This document shows positions 26,032 through 34,643 of a stretch of DNA of 64,000 bases, piece by piece. The position numbers and the translations under genes are program-made. Within the stretch, counting starts at the first letter, position 1; every line of letters begins with the position of its first letter. The notes beneath the pieces are model-generated. The model was not told the DNA's origin. It saw nothing but the letters and a program-made list of their open reading frames with translations, and ran no database searches. The stretch is from Agrococcus jenensis (GTDB lineage Bacteria; Actinomycetota; Actinomycetes; Actinomycetales; Microbacteriaceae): NCBI RefSeq assembly GCF_003752465.1, contig NZ_RKHJ01000001.1:682001-746000 (forward strand), given 5' to 3'.

Positions 26032-26796
26032 CTATTGCGCCAGGTAGCCGCCGTCGACCGGGATGGACGTGCCGGTGATGTAGGCCGCACCCGGGCTCGC
26101 CAGGAATGCGACCGTCGCGGCCACATCCTGCGGCGTCGCGATGCGCTGCAGCGGGATCGCCGCGGCCACGCGCTGCTCCGTCGCTGCCGGGTCGTCCTGC
26201 TCCGCGACCCACGATTCGTAGAGCGGCGTGCGCGTCATCCCGGGCGCCACGGCGTTCACCCGGATGTCGTGCGGCGCGAGCTCGACGGCAGCCGCGGTCG
26301 TGAGCGCGAGCATCGCGCCCTTGCTCGCGCTGTAGACGCTCATCGTCGGCACGCCGATGCTCGCGAGGCGCGACGTGATGTTGATGATCGAGCCGCCGCG
26401 GCCGGCGTCGCGCATCGCCCTGCCTGCCGCCTGCAGGCAGGCGATCGCGGCGAAGACGTTGGTCTCGAACGTCGTGCGCACCTCATCGGCGGGGGTGTCG
26501 AGCAGCCAGCCGGTGTGGTCGCTGGCGGCGTTGTTGACGAGCACGTCGAGGCGACCCTCGGCGGCGACGGTGGCGGCGACGAGCTCGTCGGCGGCCCCCG
26601 GTGCAGTCAGGTCGGCGGCGATGAATCGTGCGCCGATGTCGTCGGCGACCGACTCAGCCCGCTCGCGCGAGCGCCCGCTGATGACGACCCGGAGCCCATC
26701 CTCGACGAGCCGGCGGGCGATCTCGACGCCGATGCCCGAGGTCGCGCCGGTGACGAGCGCGACGCGCGACTGCTCTGGTGCTTCGGGGTTGAGCAT
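26032..26796 (-). CDS. Short-chain dehydrogenase/reductase
   Basis: A 254-residue classical SDR: TGATSGIGVEIA at residues 16-27, NNAAS near 89-93, a catalytic Ser in ITSRLASIG, YSASK catalytic dyad near 154-158, and the closing GTSIPVDGGYLAQ. NAD(P)-dependent oxidoreductase of unknown substrate. TAACCT (26803-26808) 6 nt before the ATG indicates a leaderless message. Confidence 0.9.
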   Translation of the reverse strand: MLNPEAPEQSRVALVTGATSGIGVEIARRLVEDGLRVVISGRSRERAESVADDIGARFIAADLTAPGAADELVAATVAAEGRLDVLVNNAASDHTGWLLDTPADEVRTTFETNVFAAIACLQAAGRAMRDAGRGGSIINITSRLASIGVPTMSVYSASKGAMLALTTAAAVELAPHDIRVNAVAPGMTRTPLYESWVAEQDDPAATEQRVAAAIPLQRIATPQDVAATVAFLASPGAAYITGTSIPVDGGYLAQ

Positions 26797-26912
26797 GCTC
26801 TCAGGTTACGTCCGCGCCGCATCGGCATTCAGCCCACACTGAGTACCTCGCCTTCATCGGAGCGCACATGGGCTTCGTCGCTTGAGGACGCGCGACGCCG
26901 AAGCCTGCTGGG

Positions 26913-27782
26913 TTAGCCGATGTCGAATGCGAGTCGTCTGATCCGATCGATGAACTGCGACGACAGCATCCATCCATCCGCCATGGAGGAGAGGTACTGC
27001 GCTGCCCCTGCAAGCTGCTGCGCTTTCGTCGCGAACGAAAGCCGGGGCTCTCGCGAGCGCAGCTCTGCCGCAATCTCATCGGCACGTTCCTGCAGGAGCA
27101 TCTCCTGATGCTCGGATGCGATGCTCGCTTGCTGACGCAGAGCACTCATGAACAAGCGCTCGCTGAAGACACTGTCTAGGTTCTCGCCGTGCGCGGCAAG
27201 CACCGCTTTGGCAACCGCTGTTCGCTTGTTCACCGTTGCGAGGCGGAATGTTGGATCCGCAAGTAGCATCTCGCGCAAGCGCGCGGCCTCGCGAACGCGC
27301 TCGCGTGACTCCAGCTCGAAGTCTTCCCGTTGCCCATCCCGAGCGCGGATCGCAGCCTCTTCGGCGTCGTCACTGAGTCGGTCGCTCCATCCCGCCGTGC
27401 ACGACCACACGCAGAGCAGACCGTCCACAGCCCAAGTCAGCCTGACGTCGCTCAGGTCCCCGTCGCGCGCTGCAGCGCGCGCGATGACATCCATGACCTC
27501 GTCGTACTCGAGCTCCGACGGCTCGACGAGGAGAGCGGAGTCGAAGGTCGTCGACTCGAGGAACACCATGCGCGCTTGTGCTTGCGCGATCGTCCCGATG
27601 ACTTGCTCGACACTCACGGCCTCGGCCGTAAAGAAGATGTCGGGGGAGCGAATCGCCGAAGGAACCGCCGGGCTGAGGTTGACGCCAGCCTCCTGGAGCC
27701 GTCGCGGTATATCTCCGACGAGAGTTGCTAACTCTTCCGAGGACCTGCCGGAAGGCTCGGGACTGTTCACTCTGCTCCCCAC
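26913..27782 (-). CDS. Orphan hypothetical protein
   Basis: A 289-residue soluble protein with no signal peptide or membrane segment. The N-terminal half is mixed alpha/beta (FFTAEAVSVEQVIGTIAQAQ, then WAVDGLLCVWSCTAGW); the C-terminal half is a Glu/Arg-rich helical region with likely coiled coil (about 150-255). Codon use is more mixed and GC3 lower than in its neighbours, which suggests recent acquisition. No family recognised. The 116 nt between it and the SDR gene hold nothing recognisable. Confidence 0.7.
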   Translation of the reverse strand: MGSRVNSPEPSGRSSEELATLVGDIPRRLQEAGVNLSPAVPSAIRSPDIFFTAEAVSVEQVIGTIAQAQARMVFLESTTFDSALLVEPSELEYDEVMDVIARAAARDGDLSDVRLTWAVDGLLCVWSCTAGWSDRLSDDAEEAAIRARDGQREDFELESRERVREAARLREMLLADPTFRLATVNKRTAVAKAVLAAHGENLDSVFSERLFMSALRQQASIASEHQEMLLQERADEIAAELRSREPRLSFATKAQQLAGAAQYLSSMADGWMLSSQFIDRIRRLAFDIG

Positions 27783-27853
27783 GATGCCGATGCAATGTCG
27801 ATGGCCTGAGCCTGTCAGTTCCGCCAGCTAGGGCCGAATCGCCCGGCCGCGCA

Positions 27854-29353
27854 TCACTCAGCGCCCAGCTGCCCGGTCAGCCGCTCGCGCATGCCGGTGC
27901 TCGCCGCGTTGAGCCCGCGCAGCTCCACCGTCTTCCCGAGTCGCGCGTACTTCGTCTCGATCGCGTCGAGCGCCGCGACGGTGGAGGCGTCCCAGATGTG
28001 CGAGCGGGAGAGGTCGATGACGACGTGCGCCGGGTCCTCCGTGTAGGAGAACTGCGTCGTGAGGTCGTTCGACGAGGCCCAGAAGAGCTCACCCTCGACG
28101 GCGTAGTGGGCCGCTGCATCCGTCACGGTGCGCGTCACCGTCTGGAAGTGCGCGACCCGGCGGGCGAACAGCACCATCGCGGTGATGACGCCGACGATGA
28201 CGCCGATCGCGAGGTTGTGCGTGATGACGACGACCACGACGGTGACGACCATGACGAGCGTCTCGGAGACGGGCATCCGCTTGAGCGTGGATGGGCGGAT
28301 GCTGTGCCAGTCGAAGGTGCTGACGACGACCATGATCATGACCGCGACGAGGGCCGCCATCGGGATGAGCGCGACGACGTCGCCGAGCGCCACGACGAGC
28401 ACGAGCACGAAGACGCCGGCGAGGAAGGTCGAGACGCGCGAGCGGGCGCCGGAGACCTTCACGTTGATCATCGTCTGGCCGATGACGGCGCAACCGCCCA
28501 TGCCGCCGAAGACGCCCGAGAGCAGGTTGGCGACGCCCTGGCCCCACGACTCGCGCGTCTTGTTCGAGCGGGTGTCGGTGATGTCGTCGACGAGCTTGGC
28601 GGTGAGGAGCGACTCCATGAGGCCGACGAGCGCCATCGCGAACGCGGTCGGCGCGATGATGCTGAGCGTCTCGAGGGTGGGCGGCACCTGCGGCACGAAG
28701 AGCTCGGGCAGGCTGCGGGGCAGCTCGCCCTGGTCGCCGACGTCGGGCACCGACCAGCCGAAGACGAGCACGGCGGAGGTCAGCAGCGCGACGGCGATGA
28801 GCGGCGACGGCACGACCTTCTGCAGTCGCGGGATGAGCACGATCACCGCGACGCCGACGACGACGAGCGGGTAGACGAGCCACGGCACGCCGAAGAGGTG
28901 CGGCAGCTGCGCGATGAGCACGAGGATCGCGAGCGCGTTGACGAAGCCCACCATCACGCTGCGCGGGATGAAGCGCATGAGCCGGGCGACGCCGAGGAGC
29001 GCCAGCACGATCTGCATGACGCCGGCGAGCAGCACGGTGGCGATGAAGTAGTCGAAGCCGTGGTCGCGCATGATCGGCGCGATCACGAGGGCGACGGCAC
29101 CGGTGGCGGCGCTGATCATGGCGGGGCGGCCGCCGACGAACGCGATCGTCACTGCCATCACGAAGCTCGAGAAGAGCCCGACGCGCGGGTCGACGCCGGC
29201 GATGATCGAGAACGAGATCGCCTCGGGGATGAGCGCGAGCGCGACGACGAGCCCGGCGAGCGCCTCGCGCGTCAGCAGCCGCGGGCTCTTGAGGACGGTC
29301 AGCACGGACGGGTCGTCGCGGTAGCGCTCGCGCGTCGGGGCTGTGGTGGCCAT
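27854..29353 (-). CDS. SulP family anion transporter with STAS domain
   Basis: A 499-residue inner-membrane transporter. The SulP signature appears early (LVVALALIPEAISFSIIAGV, residues about 35-54), followed by 10-12 membrane segments and a C-terminal STAS domain (about 400-499, with HVVIDLSRSHIWDASTVAAL). SulP proteins move sulfate, bicarbonate or dicarboxylates; bicarbonate or sulfate is equally possible here. ATG 29353 follows GAGGAG; an upstream in-frame ATG at 29431 lacks support. A MerR-type regulator diverges from it. Confidence 0.88.
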   Translation of the reverse strand: MATTAPTRERYRDDPSVLTVLKSPRLLTREALAGLVVALALIPEAISFSIIAGVDPRVGLFSSFVMAVTIAFVGGRPAMISAATGAVALVIAPIMRDHGFDYFIATVLLAGVMQIVLALLGVARLMRFIPRSVMVGFVNALAILVLIAQLPHLFGVPWLVYPLVVVGVAVIVLIPRLQKVVPSPLIAVALLTSAVLVFGWSVPDVGDQGELPRSLPELFVPQVPPTLETLSIIAPTAFAMALVGLMESLLTAKLVDDITDTRSNKTRESWGQGVANLLSGVFGGMGGCAVIGQTMINVKVSGARSRVSTFLAGVFVLVLVVALGDVVALIPMAALVAVMIMVVVSTFDWHSIRPSTLKRMPVSETLVMVVTVVVVVITHNLAIGVIVGVITAMVLFARRVAHFQTVTRTVTDAAAHYAVEGELFWASSNDLTTQFSYTEDPAHVVIDLSRSHIWDASTVAALDAIETKYARLGKTVELRGLNAASTGMRERLTGQLGAE

Positions 29354-29477
29354 GGAGGCTCCTCGGGAAGGCTCGCGGGCATCCCGCGGCGAGGGGAAGT
29401 GTGGGGCGCGGCTTCGCGCGGGCGCGTCCATCGCAGGAGCGAGGGGACGGCGGCGGTCGAGACGTCGACCACGGACG

Positions 29478-29503
29478 ACTCTACCCTAACGTCACGGTAG
29501 AGT
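29478..29503. promoter_or_regulatory. Palindromic operator between sulP-type and merR genes
   Basis: ACTCTACC (29478-29485) and GGTAGAGT (29496-29503) form an 8-bp inverted repeat with a 10-nt spacer. Each arm contains TAGAGT, a plausible -10 box, one on each strand. A regulator bound here could control both divergent genes; the MerR protein encoded next to it is the obvious candidate. Confidence 0.6.
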
Positions 29504-29528
29504 TGGCGGCGATGGAAGGGCGGACGAC

Positions 29529-29900
29529 ATGATGCACATCGGCGAGCTGGCCGAGCGCGTCGGGCTGTCGCTGCGCTCCCTCCGCCACTGGGACGACGTC
29601 GGGCTCGTGCACGCGTCCGGCCGCACGGACGGAGGCTTCCGCCTCTACACCGAGGCCGATGAGGAGCGCGTGCGGCTCATCATGCGCATGAAGCCGTTCG
29701 GCTTCTCGCTCGAGGAGCTCGCGGAGCTGGCCGATGCGATCGAGGGCTCCCCGGCCGACCCGCTCGCGGCACTGCCCGCGGAGCGCGCCGAGTGGTTCCG
29801 CACCCAGATGCATGAGCGACGCGCGAAGCTCGCCCGTCAGCTTGCCGATGCCGACGCGCTGCTGGCGCGCGTCGGGCCTTTTACCCCTCCCGCTGATTGA
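29529..29900 (+). CDS. MerR family transcriptional regulator
   Basis: A 123-residue MerR protein: winged HTH at residues 3-70 (HIGELAERVGLSLRSLRHWD, then GFRLYTEADEERVRLIMRMK) and a C-terminal dimerisation helix ending in ALLARVG. There is no long effector domain and no metal-binding Cys pair. It is divergent from the SulP gene and probably controls it through the palindrome at 29478-29503. Its 3' end overlaps the damaged last gene of the neighbouring island, on the opposite strand. Confidence 0.85.
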   Translation: MMHIGELAERVGLSLRSLRHWDDVGLVHASGRTDGGFRLYTEADEERVRLIMRMKPFGFSLEELAELADAIEGSPADPLAALPAERAEWFRTQMHERRAKLARQLADADALLARVGPFTPPAD

Positions 29901-30246
29901 GCCGCTCCCGCCCACGTCAGCCGTACGAGCCGCACCTCGAGTCCGTGGGCGGTCGCGAGTTCGGCGAGCACCTCCCTGACAACCTCGCTGCGTCGTAGGC
30001 ATGGCGACTGCAGCGCCTCCCTGAGCTTCTCGGGCGACCTGGACAGCTGATGCAAACCCGGTCGCACGCCGACCTCCGGCCGCGGCATAGCAGCGTCGCG
30101 CATCACGAACGCACACGGCAACTGCCGAACGAGCGTGAGGTTGAGTCCCAGCTCCCGCGAGAGCGCGACCGCCGCAGTCGCGTCGTCCGCGCCTCAAAGC
30201 GGCAGTCGGCACCAGCGGCCAGCCGCGCACTCGCGCCGACACGCAC
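29837..30246 (-). pseudogene. Probable frame-damaged gene downstream of the VirD4-like ATPase
   Basis: A GTG at 30246 lies 7 nt after the ATPase stop and reads VRVGASARLAAGADCRFEAR. Near 30180 the coding signal moves to another frame, which reads AVALSRELGLNLTLVRQL, VMRDAAMPRPEVGVRPGLHQ and EVVREVLAELATAHGLEVRL before running into the end of merR. GC3-rich codons and a helical, charged composition support real coding in both parts. Either one base was gained or lost, or two short genes overlap. No family recognised. This entry covers most of the 353 nt between merR and the ATPase gene. Confidence 0.4.
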
Positions 30247-30253
30247 CTCACGC

Positions 30254-31561
30254 CTACCGCGGCGGCACGAAGGTGAAGCGCACCGGCGGGGTCTCGGCTG
30301 AGGCAGCGATGCAGGTGCCGACGGGCAACGACGACAGGTCCCAGTCCTCGACCACATGGCCAGCCTGCACCGTCTCAATCAGACCTTTTGACCGCACGCT
30401 CGATTGAAGACGGATAAGCTTCATGTTCTCTCCAAACCGGTCGCGGACGAACCGTCGAGACGAGCCGTCGAAGAGTCGGAACGCAAAGACGGTACCGAAC
30501 GCCGAGAGAACGGACGCTGCCGTCTCGGGTCCGTACATCGCCTCCACCTGGTGGGTATTCTGAGTCCCGACGATGAACCGCAGCCCTAACGACCGTCCGA
30601 AGTTCAGCCCATTCGTCAGGTGGGTAAGTTCCGGCAGTAGAGCGAACTCGTCGAGGACAAAGATGACGCGGCCGCTTGCGCGCTGCCGAGACATCGCTTC
30701 CTTCATCGCGATGTCGAGCATCGTCTTGTAGATGGGCGCGAGCATCGTTCCCGACGCGATGTCGTACTCGAGGAACAAAGCTCGTGCGCCTTTTTCGCGC
30801 AGGAAGCGCCGAATTGAGAAGGAGCCAGGGCGCCCAAAGTTGGAACGGAACGACTCTTGGATAACCTGCTGCATGAATGCGACGCACGCCATCGCGGACG
30901 GCGAGCCCTCCTTCGGGATGTAGTGCTTGGCGCCTCTAAGGTCCTCATTTCCGGGCCGGTCGAGCATCTCGTGCATCTCGGGGACAGACATACCCGCGAG
31001 CCCGACGCGGATGTCATGGTTGGTTCGACCCATGGACTCACGCAACATCGCTGATAGCAGAGCCACGAACAAATCGCGGGCTGCGCTGGCGAAGTAGAGG
31101 TTGTCGCCAGCGTTCCGCAGAAGGCTAGAAAACAGACCATTGCTTACCTCGAGCACCTCGTCGTCGACGTCCCGACCCGCGGGTGTGGCCGCGAACTCTT
31201 CGAACACATTCCACGCCTGCTGTCGCGGGTCGTCGCTCCCCGACGCCCCAATGACTCTGTCATCCTCGCGCCCAAACGCATCGAGGTAGTCGCCCTTCGT
31301 GTCGAAGAATACGAGCACGTCGTCCGGGCGCCGAGCCGCGCGCACCGACTGCACAAGCGCAGTCATCCCCACCGTCTTGCCCGTACCGATGCCTCCGAGG
31401 AACAGCACGTGACGACCGAGCACCGCGTCGGTCAGCCCGAGGGATGTACCGCCTGTGCCCTGTACGCCGAACTCACATGGGGTAGGCCCGACGTGTCCCG
31501 CCGCTGATGCCAGGGCGAATCCGCTTATGACCGTCTCCGAATACAACGGCGGGTTCACCAC
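30254..31561 (-). CDS. VirD4/TraG-like (type IV coupling protein-type) ATPase
   Basis: A 435-residue P-loop ATPase: Walker A GGIGTGKT at 56-63, the VirD4-type FFDTKGDYLDAF at 85-96, Walker B VIFVLDEF at 299-306 and a sensor strand VGTQN at 331-335. Coupling proteins pump DNA or protein through a membrane machine. This one has no N-terminal transmembrane helices, so membrane partners would have to recruit it. Its GTG start overlaps the end of the upstream gene, so it is translationally coupled to the proline/glutamate-rich protein. No relaxase or mating-pore genes are near. Confidence 0.82.
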   Translation of the reverse strand: MVNPPLYSETVISGFALASAAGHVGPTPCEFGVQGTGGTSLGLTDAVLGRHVLFLGGIGTGKTVGMTALVQSVRAARRPDDVLVFFDTKGDYLDAFGREDDRVIGASGSDDPRQQAWNVFEEFAATPAGRDVDDEVLEVSNGLFSSLLRNAGDNLYFASAARDLFVALLSAMLRESMGRTNHDIRVGLAGMSVPEMHEMLDRPGNEDLRGAKHYIPKEGSPSAMACVAFMQQVIQESFRSNFGRPGSFSIRRFLREKGARALFLEYDIASGTMLAPIYKTMLDIAMKEAMSRQRASGRVIFVLDEFALLPELTHLTNGLNFGRSLGLRFIVGTQNTHQVEAMYGPETAASVLSAFGTVFAFRLFDGSSRRFVRDRFGENMKLIRLQSSVRSKGLIETVQAGHVVEDWDLSSLPVGTCIAASAETPPVRFTFVPPR

Positions 31562-33141
31562 CTTAAGTCCGGTTCTGCCTCAGACCTGACATCGTTTTCC
31601 CCCTCGGGCTCGGGCTCGGGCTCGGGCTCCAATGCTGACTTCCCTTCCGACTGTGATGTCGGCATTGTCGCCGGTTCCGGCCCGAACTCGGAGTCCAGGT
31701 CCGGCTTCGACTCGGACGCAGAAGTAAGCTCCGGCTCAGACTCGGACGCGGAGTTGAGCTCCGGCTCCGATTCGAGCATCGATGCCGGCACCGGCTCGAG
31801 CTTCGACTCCGGCCCCAGCGCGAGCACCAGCTCCGGCTCAGGTCGCCGACCGGGCTGCCCTGGGTCGGCGTCCACCCCGCGACTCGACGGCGACTGAACT
31901 TCAGCCGTCGGCTTCAACTTCGACTCGGATCCCGGCATCGGCCCTGGGGCCGATCTGAACTCGTGCGCTGGGGCGCCATCAGCCTCGGGATGCCGTATCG
32001 GCCGGGGCTGCATCCCTGATTCCGGCTGGGACTGTGGCTCTGGTTCGTTGCTCGCTCCTGCCTCGGACAGACTCTCGGGTTCTGGTTCGGGCTCGGGCTC
32101 GGGCTCCGGCCCGGGAACGGGTGGCGACGAGACCCTGCCCGCGTTGATCGGGTACGTCGGGGAAGAGCCTGCGAGAACATCGTGGACTTGCGGTGCAGGG
32201 TTTGGCGTCTCGGCTTCTGTACCAGCCGCGGGGCTAGGCACTGGGCGGGGCTTGAAGCCGCGCGCTGACTCGGGAGACTCCACTGCAGGTTCAACTCCGG
32301 TGGCTTCGAGATCCGATTCGCTTTCGCGCTCCGGCATCGCTGTAGCGTCGACGTGCGGCCTCAACTCATGTTGGGATTCTGAACCTTGTTCAGCTGTCGA
32401 TGCATTGGACGGCGCCGATGGGGCTTCGCGACCGGCAAATGCCCCCTCCGGCCCAGCCGCGGGTTGACTTCCAGTAGCCGACGGCTCGATGTCGCGCGGT
32501 GGGGCATTCGGTGCCGCTGTCAGGCTGTCGACGGCGGCCGTCTCATCGCTATTTACCGAGACCTGCGACTGCTTGTGCGTGCTGGCCTCGAGAGCGGCAA
32601 TATCGGCGCACTGAGCGCTGAACGCTTGCAGGTCCTCACGCGAATTGTTGCGGCCAATCCGACCAGCTACCTTGAACCCCTCAACTTGGACTTGATCCCA
32701 GGACGCGCCCACTGGATCTCCTCGCCAGCGAGCTTGGACCCCTTCATTGAAGAGGTGCGCCTTGCCGCGATGAAGGCCCATCTGAGTTTCAGCAAAGGAA
32801 CGGTGCGCTGCATATTTGTCATCCAGACTGCGCCCGCGCTCGGGATCGTGCCTCGCATCCCATAGAGTTTGGGCCGCTCTAAAGCCCTTCCACCCCGACG
32901 GGATAGTCGACCCAAGTACCACTCCTCCCGCGACGCCAGCAGCGAGCGGGCTCGAGATTCCGTAGCCCATGAGCTCGGCAACAAGCGGCTCGTGAACGAA
33001 CCCTTCGATGGCCGCCGCCGTTGCGCCACCGATCTTTGTGACCGCGACGCCGATCTCCTGCAGCGGGCGCGCTTTATGAAGAGCAGATGCCACCCATCCG
33101 CGCGGGGACTGCGGTGCGCTCGGGTCAACCTCTGGGGCCAT
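31555..33141 (-). CDS. Long low-complexity (Pro/Glu/Ser-rich) protein of the VirD4-like locus
   Basis: A 528-residue protein in three parts: a Gly/Ala-rich hydrophobic stretch (about 38-82) that may insert in or lie on the membrane, a short ordered region to about 185 (RWRGDPVGASWDQVQVEGFK), and a long disordered tail of Pro, Glu and Ser. The tail has EPEPEPEPEP runs and three tandem decamers at 457-486 (ESEPELNSAS, ESEPELTSAS, ESKPDLDSEF). It overlaps both neighbouring genes. Function unknown; it could span a thick envelope or act as a flexible scaffold. Confidence 0.7.
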   Translation of the reverse strand: MAPEVDPSAPQSPRGWVASALHKARPLQEIGVAVTKIGGATAAAIEGFVHEPLVAELMGYGISSPLAAGVAGGVVLGSTIPSGWKGFRAAQTLWDARHDPERGRSLDDKYAAHRSFAETQMGLHRGKAHLFNEGVQARWRGDPVGASWDQVQVEGFKVAGRIGRNNSREDLQAFSAQCADIAALEASTHKQSQVSVNSDETAAVDSLTAAPNAPPRDIEPSATGSQPAAGPEGAFAGREAPSAPSNASTAEQGSESQHELRPHVDATAMPERESESDLEATGVEPAVESPESARGFKPRPVPSPAAGTEAETPNPAPQVHDVLAGSSPTYPINAGRVSSPPVPGPEPEPEPEPEPESLSEAGASNEPEPQSQPESGMQPRPIRHPEADGAPAHEFRSAPGPMPGSESKLKPTAEVQSPSSRGVDADPGQPGRRPEPELVLALGPESKLEPVPASMLESEPELNSASESEPELTSASESKPDLDSEFGPEPATMPTSQSEGKSALEPEPEPEPEGENDVRSEAEPDLRW

Positions 33142-33760
33142 TGAGCCATTCCAACCTTGCGAGGCCGAACTCCAGAAGTGCTGGAATCTCTGTCAGTACA
33201 CGGCGAGCCGCGATATCTAAGCCGTCCCCTTGGGCAGTTGCGATGCTCGATACCATGGTGGACAACTCAGCGGTTCTATCTGGCCACCAGAGCGCCGAGG
33301 CCAGCTCAGCGCCGACGATGTATGCAGGCCCGCCGCCGAATGGCAGCGCCCATACCGTTCCGTCGATTTGCGTCTGACTTGCATCGGGCAGAGACTGGGC
33401 TATAACCGTGAGGCCCGAAAGGCTCTCCAGCGCCGAAAGCGGTGTCGTCGTATCGATCTTGACGAGAAGCTGATTCGCCAGAAGTTGATCGAGCAACGCG
33501 GTGGTCTCGCCAAGTAGGGTGAGCCAAGCTCGGACCTGGCTCTCAGTGCGCGGTTTCTCGAAGAACTCCATCGCTGGCAGCAGAACCAGGTCGAACGGCC
33601 GCGCGAGGCCCTCCCCTACTGTCAGGTAGTAAGCGGGACTCCCGTCACGGTCTTGGCCAATTATGACCGCCCCGATCAGCGCATAGACCGGCTCACTGGC
33701 CTCGATGAACGGCGCCGCGTGCGTGTCGAACTCGCTGGCTTGAGTGGCGGTTGGAGCCAT
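33125..33760 (-). CDS. Hypothetical soluble protein of the VirD4-like locus
   Basis: A 211-residue protein without signal peptide or membrane helices. A beta-rich first half (PVYALIGAVIIGQDRDGSPA) is followed by a helical segment with LLDQLLANQLLVKIDTTTPL that resembles a winged-helix element. AAGGAGG lies 8 nt before ATG 33760, while upstream in-frame codons lack coding character. It overlaps the next gene by 17 nt. No family recognised. Confidence 0.68.
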   Translation of the reverse strand: MAPTATQASEFDTHAAPFIEASEPVYALIGAVIIGQDRDGSPAYYLTVGEGLARPFDLVLLPAMEFFEKPRTESQVRAWLTLLGETTALLDQLLANQLLVKIDTTTPLSALESLSGLTVIAQSLPDASQTQIDGTVWALPFGGGPAYIVGAELASALWWPDRTAELSTMVSSIATAQGDGLDIAARRVLTEIPALLEFGLARLEWLNGPRG

Positions 33761-33864
33761 GCGTCTGTCCTCCTTATCGTGCAGCCAGAATGGCGGAAAT
33801 CGCGATGGGTAGGCTCTGCGTCTGGGTGAACCTCGGACGGGCGCAGTGCCATAGTTGACTGAGG

Positions 33865-34641
33865 TCAGCTCCCGGCCATGGTGCCTCGGGCCTGGGCATC
33901 CAGGATGACGGCGCCTGCGTCGTAAGCGATGGTGTCGATGTTCTTCGAGTTCGCGTAGAGGAATGCCTGCTCGGCACCGAAGAGTCCTAGCGCACGTGCT
34001 CCCAGCCAAACGAGGAGCGCCACAGGGAGGAGCAGTGCGAGTAGGAGGAATATCACGACCGCGGCTCCTGTGGTCAGCCAGTCCCGGTACTCGGCAAGCT
34101 GCACGGAATCCCTTGCGCCGATGAGTGCCAGCGCGCCGCTCTGCCGCGAGACGCTAATGACGAGGATGACGCCAATGACCGAGGTGGCGATCGCGAGAGC
34201 GACTGTGGCGACGCCGAGACCGGCGGCGGGAATATTCGAGTAGTTTTCATCTAACAAGCTGGACACGGCGGATGTCAGAGTGCCGCCGAGGGCGAGGATG
34301 CCGATGACGTTCAGCGCGACGGCCACGGCCACCGCTACGCCGAGCGCAGAGACACCGCGCGAGCACTTCACCTCAATGCCATCGACCTTCCCGAGGTTCG
34401 TCTCGCGGAACGCGGTGGAGGTTGAGAACAATGTCTTCGCTTCCGCAGCATAAACAACGCGGGAGTCGGTGACGAAGAGAAAACTAACCAGGTGTCCGAG
34501 GGGCCGCCGCATCGAGGTGATTGGGTAACTCGCGAGCACACGTTCGTCCTTAAGAAGACGGAACGGGTAGTGCGTCGCATCGGGCGACGGATCGGTCGCC
34601 GCGAGTGGCGTCGTGGGCGAAGTGTTACTCGGCTCGAACAT
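33865..34641 (-). CDS. Membrane protein with PH-like domain
   Basis: A 258-residue protein: residues 25-92 look like a bacterial PH-type domain (LLKDERVLASYPITS, VTDSRVVYAAEAKTLFS, ETNLGKVDGIEV), then three membrane segments at about 98-118, 140-163 and 190-214. The cytoplasmic tail NSKNIDTIAYDAGAVILDAQ resembles the closing motif of many membrane PH-like proteins. It may be the anchor of the locus. It lies 2 nt from the stop of the next upstream gene. The 104 nt after its stop (33761-33864) hold no gene. Confidence 0.72.
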   Translation of the reverse strand: MFEPSNTSPTTPLAATDPSPDATHYPFRLLKDERVLASYPITSMRRPLGHLVSFLFVTDSRVVYAAEAKTLFSTSTAFRETNLGKVDGIEVKCSRGVSALGVAVAVAVALNVIGILALGGTLTSAVSSLLDENYSNIPAAGLGVATVALAIATSVIGVILVISVSRQSGALALIGARDSVQLAEYRDWLTTGAAVVIFLLLALLLPVALLVWLGARALGLFGAEQAFLYANSKNIDTIAYDAGAVILDAQARGTMAGS

Positions 34642-34643
34642 GC

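Noticed and set aside
27725..29500. 591-codon open frame antisense to the SulP gene
   Set aside because: Composition is almost only Arg, Asp, Glu, His, Gly and Ala, as expected for the complement of a membrane-protein gene.
31600..32130. CRISPR-like or tandem DNA repeats
   Set aside because: The repetition is in the coding sequence of a Pro/Glu/Ser-rich tail and has no constant spacer structure.
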